Shown here: in pieces, positions 57,601 through 64,000 of the stretch | Position numbering within the stretch: position 1 is the stretch's first letter | Layout of the letters: each line of letters begins with the position of its first letter | Program-made: the position numbers and the translations under genes | Notes under the pieces: generated by a model | What the model was told of the DNA's origin: nothing | The model's database searches: none | Seen by the model: only the letters and a program-made list of their open reading frames with translations | Source of the DNA: Scheffersomyces stipitis CBS 6054 | Lineage: Eukaryota; Ascomycota; Pichiomycetes; Serinales; Debaryomycetaceae | DNA: 64,000 nucleotides | Assembly (NCBI RefSeq): GCF_000209165.1 | Contig: NC_009068.1 | Span: 3,410,001-3,474,000 of the forward strand | Reading direction: 5' to 3'

Positions 57601-59893
57601 TTACAAGGCTTCTGATTTGAGATTGGATGAAGTTATCGTTGGCGTTAGATCTCTTTGTGAAAAATTGCTTGTTGTTCGTGGTGATACTGAATTAGTCAAA
57701 GAAGCCCAAGCAAATGCCACATTATTATTCCAATGTTTGGTTAGATCTAGATTGGCATCACGTAGAGTGATTGAAGAATTCAAGTTGAACAGATCTTCAT
57801 TTGAGTGGGTTGTGGGTGAAATTGAAACTCAATTCCAGAAGTCCATTGTTCACCCTGGTGAAATGGTTGGTGTGATCGCAGCACAGTCCATCGGTGAACC
57901 AGCCACCCAAATGACCTTGAACACTTTCCATTATGCCGGTGTGTCTTCTAAGAACGTTACTTTGGGTGTTCCTCGTCTTAAGGAAATTCTTAATGTTGCT
58001 AAGAACATTAAAACTCCTGCATTGACTGTGTACTTAGATCCAGCGTTATCTGACGATATTGAAAAGGCCAAGGTTGTCCAATCTGCGATCGAGCACACAA
58101 GTTTGAAAAATGTGACTTCATCCACAGAAATCTACTATGATCCAGATCCAAGAACAACTGTAATCGAAGAAGATTACGATACCGTGGAAGCCTACTTCTC
58201 GATTCCTGATGAAAAGGTGGAAGAATCTATTGAAAAGCAATCTCCTTGGTTACTTCGTTTAGAATTAGATCGTGCCAAGATGTTGGATAAACAATTGACC
58301 ATGGCTCAAGTTGCTGAAAAGATTTCCCAGAACTTTGGTGAAGATTTGTTCGTCATATGGTCTGATGATACTGCTGATAAGTTGATCATTCGTTGTCGTG
58401 TCGTTAGAGATCCAAAGTCTCTTGATGAGGAAGCAGATGCTGAAGAAGATCAGATATTGAAGCGTATCGAAGCTCACATGTTGGAATCAATTTCTTTACG
58501 TGGTATCCCAGGTATCACAAGAGTTTTCATGATGCAACATAAGGTCAACACCCCTGATGCCACTGGTGAATTTAAACAAGGAAAGGAATGGGTATTGGAA
58601 ACTGATGGTGTCAATTTGGCTGATGTCATGGCAGTTCCAGGTGTTGACTCTAGTCGTACCTACTCCAATAACTTCATTGAAATCTTGTCTGTTCTTGGTA
58701 TTGAAGCCACACGTGCAGCCTTGTTTAAGGAAATTCTTAATGTGCTTTCATTCGATGGTTCTTATGTGAACTATCGTCATATGGCTCTTTTGGTTGATGT
58801 TATGACTTCTCGTGGTCACTTGATGGCCATTACACGTCACGGTATTAACAGATCGGACACCGGTGCTTTGATGCGTTGTTCTTTCGAAGAGACTGTTGAA
58901 ATATTGTTGGAAGCTGGTGCATCTGCCGAGTTAGATGATTGTCGTGGTATTTCTGAAAACGTAATGTTAGGCCAAATGGCTCCATTAGGTACTGGTGCTT
59001 TCGATGTTATGCTTGACGACAAGATGTTGCAAACTGCTCCTTCAAATGTTGCAGTTGCTGCTGGAAATGACGAATTTGCTGACGATGGAGGTGCCACTCC
59101 ATACAGAGAGTACGACATGGAAGATGACAAGATTCAATTTGAAGAAGGAGCAGGTTTCTCGCCGATTCACACTGCACAAGTTCAAGATGTTTCTGGAGGA
59201 CTTACTTCTTATGGAGGACAGCCAACTTCTCCTTCTGCTACCTCGCCATTTAGTTATGGAAGTACTTCTCCATCATTTGGAGGTTCAGTGTCGCCAGGTT
59301 ACGGAGGAACTTCCCCAAGTTATTCTCCAACATCGCCAAGCTACTCACCTACTTCTCCAAGCTACTCACCTACATCTCCAAGTTACTCTCCTACGTCACC
59401 AGCATATTCACCTACTTCCCCATCTTACTCACCTACTTCCCCAAGCTACTCACCTACTTCCCCAAGCTACTCACCTACTTCCCCAAGCTACTCACCTACT
59501 TCCCCAAGTTACTCTCCAACTTCGCCAAGTTACTCACCTACTTCTCCAAGTTATTCGCCTACTTCTCCTTCTTATTCTCCTACTTCTCCTTCTTACTCTC
59601 CTACATCTCCTTCTTACTCACCTACTTCTCCAAGCTACTCACCTACTTCCCCAAGTTACTCGCCAACGAGTCCCTCATACTCTCCTACTTCGCCTAGTTA
59701 CTCTCCAACTTCGCCAAGTTATTCACCAACTTCACCACAATACTCACCAACCTCTCCTCAGTACTCTCCAACCTCACCACTGTACTCGCCAACCTCACCA
59801 CAATACTCCCCTACTTCGCCACAGTATTCACCAGGATCTCCTGAATATTCGCCTAATTCGCCAAAGACGGAGGATAAGAAGAACGAAGACTAG
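54674..59893 (+). CDS. RPO21: RNA polymerase II largest subunit Rpb1
   Basis: Rpb1 is the catalytic subunit of RNA polymerase II. The 1739-residue protein matches S. cerevisiae Rpb1 along its length. The N-terminal zinc clamp is [17 protein letters not shown] (near 67-83). The catalytic Mg loop is [10 protein letters not shown] (about 477-486). The bridge-helix/trigger-loop region includes [20 protein letters not shown] and [21 protein letters not shown]. The C-terminal domain has 26 heptads (YSPTSPS and variants) followed by an acidic-basic tip. One heptad (22nd) has CTG at position 7, which must be Ser under the CUG-Ser code. No intron is needed. The promoter is typical long pyrimidine-rich sequence. 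Confidence 0.98.
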   Translation: MSRQFPYSSAPLRSVKEVQFGLLSPEEVRAISVAKIEYPETMDQTTKTPREGGLNDPRLGSIDRNFRCQTCGEDMAECPGHFGHIELAKPVFHIGFIAKIKKVCECVCMHCGKLLLDENNPAMAQAIKIRDPKKRFNAVWQLCKAKMVCETDIIEEGATETTTRGGCGHTQPTIRRDGLKLWGTWRHNKNFEENEQPERRLLTPSEILNVLKHISSLDCLRLGFNEDYARPEWMLITVLPVPPPPVRPSIAFNDTARGEDDLTFKLADVLKANINVQRLEMDGSPQHVISEFEALLQFHVATYMDNDIAGQPQALQKTGRPIKSIRARLKGKEGRLRGNLMGKRVDFSARTVISGDPNLDLDQVGVPISIARTLSYPEVVTPYNIHRLTEYVRNGPNEHPGAKYVIRDTGDRIDLRYNKRAGDIALQYGWKVERHLMDNDPVLFNRQPSLHKMSMMAHRVKVMPYSTFRLNLSVTSPYNADFDGDEMNLHVPQSPETRAELSEICAVPLQIVSPQSNKPVMGIVQDTLCGIRKMTLRDNFIDYDQVMNMLYWIPNWDGVIPPPAIAKPKPLWTGKQLLSMAIPKGIHLQRFDGGKDLLSPKDTGMLIVDGEIMFGVVDKKTVGATGGGLIHTVMREKGPRVCAQLFSSIQKVTNYWLLHNGFSIGIGDTIADVSTMKDITSTISEAKIKVQEIILDAQLNKLEPEPGMTLRESFEHNVSRVLNQARDTAGRSAEMNLKDLNNVKQMVVSGSKGSFINISQMSACVGQQIVEGKRIPFGFSDRTLPHFTKDDYSPESKGFVENSYLRGLTPQEFFFHAMAGREGLIDTAVKTAETGYIQRRLVKALEDIMVHYDGTTRNSLGDIIQFVYGEDGIDGTQVEKQSVDTIPGSNDSFERRFRIDVLDSSKSIPESLLESGKEIKGDVKLQKVLDEEYKQLLDDRKYLREVCFPNGDFSWPLPVNLRRIIQNAQQIFHNGRYKASDLRLDEVIVGVRSLCEKLLVVRGDTELVKEAQANATLLFQCLVRSRLASRRVIEEFKLNRSSFEWVVGEIETQFQKSIVHPGEMVGVIAAQSIGEPATQMTLNTFHYAGVSSKNVTLGVPRLKEILNVAKNIKTPALTVYLDPALSDDIEKAKVVQSAIEHTSLKNVTSSTEIYYDPDPRTTVIEEDYDTVEAYFSIPDEKVEESIEKQSPWLLRLELDRAKMLDKQLTMAQVAEKISQNFGEDLFVIWSDDTADKLIIRCRVVRDPKSLDEEADAEEDQILKRIEAHMLESISLRGIPGITRVFMMQHKVNTPDATGEFKQGKEWVLETDGVNLADVMAVPGVDSSRTYSNNFIEILSVLGIEATRAALFKEILNVLSFDGSYVNYRHMALLVDVMTSRGHLMAITRHGINRSDTGALMRCSFEETVEILLEAGASAELDDCRGISENVMLGQMAPLGTGAFDVMLDDKMLQTAPSNVAVAAGNDEFADDGGATPYREYDMEDDKIQFEEGAGFSPIHTAQVQDVSGGLTSYGGQPTSPSATSPFSYGSTSPSFGGSVSPGYGGTSPSYSPTSPSYSPTSPSYSPTSPSYSPTSPAYSPTSPSYSPTSPSYSPTSPSYSPTSPSYSPTSPSYSPTSPSYSPTSPSYSPTSPSYSPTSPSYSPTSPSYSPTSPSYSPTSPSYSPTSPSYSPTSPSYSPTSPSYSPTSPQYSPTSPQYSPTSPLYSPTSPQYSPTSPQYSPGSPEYSPNSPKTEDKKNED
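59321..59866 (+). repeat. RPB1 CTD coding minisatellite, 26 heptads
   Basis: There are twenty-six 21-bp units from TAT at 59321 to the YSPNSPK unit. Most read YSPTSPS. Variants at position 7 are A, Q or E, the 25th has G at position 4 (YSPGSPE) and the 26th has N (YSPNSPK). Synonymous codons vary (TCA, TCT, TCC, AGC, AGT), so purifying selection is on protein rather than DNA. Confidence 0.9.
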
Positions 59894-60100
59894 AGATATC
59901 AGACATGTATTTGATCACATACTTAGCTTATTTGTAATTATATAACGTAATAAAGATTCTTTGAAACGTGTTTATTTGAATGGTACTGAGTTTATGAATA
60001 TTGAATTTAAAGAGAATAATCCTGTACATCTATTTTAGACAAATATTTGTTGATGAGCATCGATCTAATTTTACAACTCTGCTTAATTTCACTACTGCTG

Positions 60101-60949
60101 ATGGCAAAACAGGGCAAAAAAGTGAGGAATAAGTCCTCCAAGGCGATCACAGGGTCTCTCAAGGATCTTGACCAGAAGAGGAAGCAGGTCTTCAAGCCTG
60201 TATTGGATAATCCATTCACACAGTCTAATCTATGGCCATTTATTAAGCCTGAGTTGGCAGAACAGATAATTCAGCTTTTAGAACTTATATTGGCTCCAAT
60301 TGGCAACTACTATAAGCTTCTGCGAGAAATCAAGCAGTCAGGTCGAGAAATCGCTGTAAAACCACCAGTCCCTCACAATTACCATGACATTTTAGTAGGC
60401 TTCAATAGCACAGTTTCGTCTCTAGAAAGACAGGCAAGGAGGAGAATAATAAGTTTTAACGACAAAAATGCCGCAACAACGGCTGAGAATACCACTCAAA
60501 AGTACTTTAAATATGTGTTTGTAACCAAGTATGATATCACTCCGACGGTTATCACTAGCATGTTTCCCATGTTAACGTATACTTCTTCTCGTTCCAGCTC
60601 AGATCGTGTTAAATTGGTGCAACTTCCGCGAGGAGCTCTGACGAGGATTTCTGAAGTTCTCGGTATCGAGAACAGTGGCATTGTAGCTTTGACAGCAGAT
60701 ATCGTCGAGGCTACTGGACTCTACCAATTGATAGATAGCGAGGTAGCAGACGTAAATATACCCTGGCTCCAACAACTCTTGGATGAGGACCATCTTACTG
60801 ACTTGGAGTCGCTAGCTAGCAAGTTTCTCGCTACGAGTGCACCTGTGCTTCCTAAGAAAAACGACCAGAAGGCGAAAAATAGGGAGGAGAAGGCTAGGAA
60901 AAAAGAGACGGCTAAGCGGGATGTAGGTATAATATATGAGGCAAGTTAA
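60101..60949 (+). CDS. POP3: RNase P/MRP protein subunit Pop3
   Basis: Pop3 is an L7Ae-like subunit of nuclear RNase P and RNase MRP (tRNA 5' and rRNA processing). The ATG at 60101 (282 residues) starts MAKQGKKVRNKSSK. An upstream in-frame ATG at 60053 would add a hydrophobic LILQLCLISLLL leader, unlikely for a nucleolar protein. The family signature GSLKDLDQKRKQVFKPVLDN followed by PFTQSNLWP is nearly identical to S. cerevisiae Pop3, and VKLVQLPRGAL matches VKLVQLPKSAM. The C-terminus is basic (KKNDQKAKNREEKARKKE). It is longer than the 195-residue S. cerevisiae protein. Confidence 0.88.
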   Translation: MAKQGKKVRNKSSKAITGSLKDLDQKRKQVFKPVLDNPFTQSNLWPFIKPELAEQIIQLLELILAPIGNYYKLLREIKQSGREIAVKPPVPHNYHDILVGFNSTVSSLERQARRRIISFNDKNAATTAENTTQKYFKYVFVTKYDITPTVITSMFPMLTYTSSRSSSDRVKLVQLPRGALTRISEVLGIENSGIVALTADIVEATGLYQLIDSEVADVNIPWLQQLLDEDHLTDLESLASKFLATSAPVLPKKNDQKAKNREEKARKKETAKRDVGIIYEAS

Positions 60950-61138
60950 GAGACGCCATTGTAGAATGGTAGAGTAAGATCATATATTTGGTATCTAATG
61001 TAACGCTATAATTTACAGATTTGGGTTTAATGTGGTGTGGCAATGAAGTATCACTAGAGAATAAGCTGCCTAGCTTCTCGCTAGATGCTTTGCTAGGAAA
61101 CCTGAGAGTCTTGGAGCCGCACCGCTGTATAAGATAAT

Positions 61139-61144
61139 ACGCGT
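61139..61144 (+). promoter_or_regulatory. Perfect MCB element (ACGCGT) upstream of RFC4
   Basis: ACGCGT lies 77 bp upstream of the RFC4 ATG in a 271-bp spacer. It is the consensus MBF binding site for G1/S transcription of DNA-replication genes. Confidence 0.65.
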
Positions 61145-61220
61145 CCCAAATTTTTCGCTTGATCAGCTGAACAATTCTGGAAATCCTATTCAATATTCTA
61201 ATAAACTTCAGTATTACAGC

Positions 61221-62198
61221 ATGAAAAGAACAGACGAACCGAAGCTTGAGCTTCCGTGGGTGGAGAAATATCGGCCACGTCGGCTAGATGACGTAGTAGG
61301 CAACGAAGAGACCATTGAAAGATTAAAGCTCATAGCCAAAGATGGAAACATGCCCCATATGATCATCTCAGGACTTCCAGGGATCGGTAAAACTACGTCC
61401 ATCCACTGTTTGGCCTATGAACTTCTTGGAGATGACTACTACCAACAGGCGACATTAGAATTGAACGCCTCTGATGATAGAGGTATCGATGTGGTGAGAA
61501 ACAGAATCAAGCAGTTTGCCCAGACTAAGATCAAGCTACCACCAGGAAGACACAAGATCATCATTTTGGACGAAGCCGATTCCATGACGCCGGGAGCACA
61601 ACAGGCATTAAGAAGAACGATGGAAATTTACTCTAATACAACTCGGTTTGCCTTTGCGTGTAACCAATCGCTGAAGATCATCGAGCCATTGCAGTCACGT
61701 TGTGCCATTTTGAGATATAACAAGTTGGCTGACGACCAGGTGTTGACGCGTTTGTTGGAAGTCTCGGCAGCTGAAAATGTGAAGTTCAACTCCGAAGGAT
61801 TGCAAGCATTGATATTCACAGCCGAGGGCGATATGCGTCAAGCCATAAATAACCTCCAGAGCACGGTCGCGGGCTTTGGTTTTGTCAACGACATCAACGT
61901 ATTCAAAATCGTGGACCAGCCTCATCCTCTTGTAATTCAGAGAATTCTCATTCATTGCACAAAAGATAGGGATATTGACAGGGCGTTAGCGTTGTTGGAC
62001 GACTTGTGGGCCAAGGGATATTCTGCCATCGACATTGTAACTCTGACATTTAAAGTGTCCAAGACATTGCCAGGTATTGGCGAACAGAAACGGTTGGAAT
62101 TGATAAAAGAGGTTGGTTTCGTCCACATGAGAGTGTTGGAGGGGGTTTCGTCATACTTGCAGTTGTGTGGGTTGTATGCAAAGATCTGTGACTTGTAG
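61221..62198 (+). CDS. RFC4: Replication factor C subunit 4
   Basis: Rfc4 is an AAA+ subunit of the clamp loader that places PCNA on DNA, and it also works in checkpoint and cohesion loaders. The 325-residue protein opens with the RFC box [18 protein letters not shown]. Walker A is GLPGIGKTT (51-59), Walker B LDEAD (116-120), sensor 1 lies near ACNQS and the arginine-finger SRC is at 159-161. [14 protein letters not shown] and the C-terminal collar domain follow. Identity to S. cerevisiae Rfc4 (323 residues), as I know it, is very high, and it is distinct from Rfc2, Rfc3 and Rfc5. The CTG at codon 151 replaces Asn/Asp of homologues, which fits Ser better than Leu. Confidence 0.97.
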   Translation: MKRTDEPKLELPWVEKYRPRRLDDVVGNEETIERLKLIAKDGNMPHMIISGLPGIGKTTSIHCLAYELLGDDYYQQATLELNASDDRGIDVVRNRIKQFAQTKIKLPPGRHKIIILDEADSMTPGAQQALRRTMEIYSNTTRFAFACNQSLKIIEPLQSRCAILRYNKLADDQVLTRLLEVSAAENVKFNSEGLQALIFTAEGDMRQAINNLQSTVAGFGFVNDINVFKIVDQPHPLVIQRILIHCTKDRDIDRALALLDDLWAKGYSAIDIVTLTFKVSKTLPGIGEQKRLELIKEVGFVHMRVLEGVSSYLQLCGLYAKICDL

Positions 62199-62319
62199 GT
62201 TTTGTAAGTAGTTCAGCTATGTATTGCTACAAATATAAAGTTGAATGACACATGATGTCATTTCTTTCTTTGCACTCTACTTCTTCATTTTTATTATTCT
62301 TATTCTACCTATTGCTACA

Positions 62320-64000
62320 TTAATGCTTGCTGTATGCTTCACAGAGAAGTTCGAAATGCTTAATCTGTTCGTCGATGAGTTCGTTGGCTTCTCCACCAGT
62401 ATTCTCATTCTTCAAGATGCTCACCACAAGGAAGTAGTTGTTGTACAAGAAAATCTCCTTTTCTGTGACTCTCTTCTTACCACCTCCAAAGGCATGGTTA
62501 CTGTACTTGGTGAGAAAACTCTCAAAATCATTTCGCAACCTCGACATAGATGTATAAAGTGGTTCTCCTTTATAATCCTTGTTTTCACCTTTTAAACTTG
62601 ACAATTTCAACAACCCCAGCAAAAACTGGGCAAACTGCTGGGTGACGTTCACAGGTGCAAGAACTGCTTCTTTAGGCGTATGTATAACCGACTTCTTCAT
62701 GGCTTCGCAGTTAACGTCTATCACCTTAGTGAAATGTGGCCACAATATAAGTAACAACGAATTGAGATAGTCATCAAGAATAGGAATGTGAAACTCGTTG
62801 TGAAGGATGTTCTGTGAACTCTGTATAAGTCTTATCATAAGCAAAATAGCATATCCATCACAGGTTCCATAACTCGATGAAGCAGCAGCACGAGCAGCAT
62901 TTGCTGCACTACTACTCTTGAGGATAAGTGCAGGCGTATGTGTTATCAACCATGTCAAGAACTCCCGGCCGATTTTGAAAACATTGTTAAACATGACATG
63001 GTACCAGTCATCTTTCTCTGTGGCACCTGAGGCAGCAGCAGAGTTGGAAGATCCACCAGTGGCTTCTGAAGGGGTTTCTGAAAGTGGTCTTGTGATTATT
63101 TCAACTTTTTCAAACTTTTCATCTCCTTGGTAGAAGAACTCCACTATGAAAAGATACTCTACAATAATGTTGTCTATGAGGGCCACTGAGAACTGGTTGA
63201 ACACGAACTCCAACCAGTAGGTAAAGGGAGTTGTCTCTGCGATTTGGGAAGCTATAGCAGTGACACTCTTACTCTTATCTTCAAGAACACTCAATCTTTT
63301 ATCGATAGACAGTAAATAGTCTGCCATAGAGATCTGGTTCGGTGCTACTGCCTGGTGCGGTTGAGACAGCGTAGAAGTACTTGCTGCCATCCAGCCTTTA
63401 CTCCAGGAAGAGCCAAAGATTCCTGAGCCTTCGTCACCCTTGCTGCCCAAGACATAGGTCAGATCGATGTTTCTAATATGCAACTTCTCCAAGGCATAGA
63501 TGTATTTGGCAAATCTGGTTTGGTAATACCATTTCATCGTGTGGATATATGCAAGTTGTAATTGGTTAGCCAATTCTTTGTGCTGTTCTTGAAGGAAATA
63601 GAAGGCTTCTTTAACCAACAACAAGTTCTGTTGAATAGTCTGCGATGAGCACTTTCCAGGGGATCTCAAAGCCTTGATGTTCTTGATGATGTGGTCTCTT
63701 ATTCTTTCTACAGCCTTGTTTGTTAATAGGGTAATGCCAATTTCCAATTTTTCAAACGATTTGGATTCTCCGTACATTTTCAGTAAATCTGTGAGCAGTA
63801 GACCAGATTTGATGTTGGCGACCAACTGCAGTTTTTCCGAAAGAAACTTCAAGTTGTCCAACCATTTGACATCGACTTCGTCCTGAAGAACCGATTTTAC
63901 AATTTCTGGAGAAATCACGAGATCAAGTATGATGGGGTTGAGTTTTTCTGTAATAGTTCTCTGCAAATTTGAGTCGGAAGAAAGTTTCGTGGATTGTTGC
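62320..64000 (-). CDS. VPS52: GARP complex subunit Vps52, N-terminus beyond window end
   Basis: Vps52 is the central subunit of the GARP/VFT tethering complex for endosome-to-Golgi retrograde traffic. The frame is open from the stop at 62320 to base 64000 (about 560 residues visible), so the ATG lies outside. Family marks include the early LDLVISPEIVKSVL, the KYIYALEKLHIRNIDLTYVL helix, the later EYLFIVEFFYQGDEKF and a C-terminal LLILWPHFTKVIDVN. A Ser/Ala-rich insert (about SEATGGSSNSAAASGATEKD) interrupts the middle. S. cerevisiae Vps52 is 641 residues, so perhaps 80 residues are missing. Confidence 0.88.
   Translation of the reverse strand, partial: QQSTKLSSDSNLQRTITEKLNPIILDLVISPEIVKSVLQDEVDVKWLDNLKFLSEKLQLVANIKSGLLLTDLLKMYGESKSFEKLEIGITLLTNKAVERIRDHIIKNIKALRSPGKCSSQTIQQNLLLVKEAFYFLQEQHKELANQLQLAYIHTMKWYYQTRFAKYIYALEKLHIRNIDLTYVLGSKGDEGSGIFGSSWSKGWMAASTSTLSQPHQAVAPNQISMADYLLSIDKRLSVLEDKSKSVTAIASQIAETTPFTYWLEFVFNQFSVALIDNIIVEYLFIVEFFYQGDEKFEKVEIITRPLSETPSEATGGSSNSAAASGATEKDDWYHVMFNNVFKIGREFLTWLITHTPALILKSSSAANAARAAASSSYGTCDGYAILLMIRLIQSSQNILHNEFHIPILDDYLNSLLLILWPHFTKVIDVNCEAMKKSVIHTPKEAVLAPVNVTQQFAQFLLGLLKLSSLKGENKDYKGEPLYTSMSRLRNDFESFLTKYSNHAFGGGKKRVTEKEIFLYNNYFLVVSILKNENTGGEANELIDEQIKHFELLCEAYSKH

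Noticed and set aside
58995..59945. 316-codon frame in another frame through the RPB1 CTD
   Set aside because: Its Leu/Gln/His-rich repeats are produced by reading the CTD minisatellite out of frame.
60053..60100. Alternative POP3 start at ATG 60053
   Set aside because: It would add a hydrophobic leader unsuitable for a nucleolar RNA-binding subunit. Not excluded without 5' end mapping.

Overview
The window is 64 kb of nuclear DNA from a budding yeast of the CUG-Ser clade, almost certainly Scheffersomyces (Pichia) stipitis or a very close relative. Three things support this. The gene at 5993-7084 encodes a 363-residue xylitol dehydrogenase that I recognise (from memory, not searched) as S. 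stipitis XYL2. Genes are compact and almost intronless, with yeast-type content. CTG codons fall where Ser or another small polar residue is expected (RPB1 CTD position 7, CK2 alpha, RFC4), so CTG should be read as Ser, not Leu. I count 30 protein-coding genes plus one decayed paralogue. Two genes are cut by the window ends: MCD1 on the left and VPS52 on the right. I found no tRNA, rRNA, transposon, CRISPR or centromere signal.

Layout. 1-10.3 kb is mostly housekeeping: MCD1/SCC1 (cohesin, partial), MED2 (the TLO-family Mediator subunit), ATP16, a 1.9-kb motif-rich intergenic region, XYL2, MRPL25, SMD1 and DFM1. 10.3-14.7 kb is gene-poor. It holds one unrecognised secreted, Cys-containing protein and, tail-to-tail with it, a decayed inverted paralogue. 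VNX1 follows.

18-35 kb is an accessory carbon-uptake and hydrolase region: a GH13 maltase, an IAH1-type esterase, two Dal5-family (anion:cation symporter) permeases (the first with a 57-nt intron), a LAC12-type sugar permease, a Zn2Cys6 transcription factor, a second IAH1-type esterase and a GH2 beta-mannosidase. Short promoter motifs recur here: GTTGCAAAT upstream of all three permeases and Mig1/Cre1-like sites at the maltase and mannosidase. This suggests co-regulation but does not prove it.

35-64 kb is dense housekeeping sequence: PRO1, VPS3, COQ2, APC11, BPL1, PIH1, an ERC1-like MATE transporter, LTV1, a casein kinase 2 alpha subunit, CPR6, RPO21/RPB1 with 26 CTD heptads, POP3, RFC4 and VPS52. 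Several promoters carry the site expected from the gene's role: MCB at RFC4, Gcn4 at PRO1, a heat-shock-like element at CPR6 and CCAAT boxes at ATP16.

Starts were set to the first in-frame ATG. Where an open frame runs further upstream through TTG or GTG, I ignored the extension. All identifications come from reading the sequence; no database search was run.
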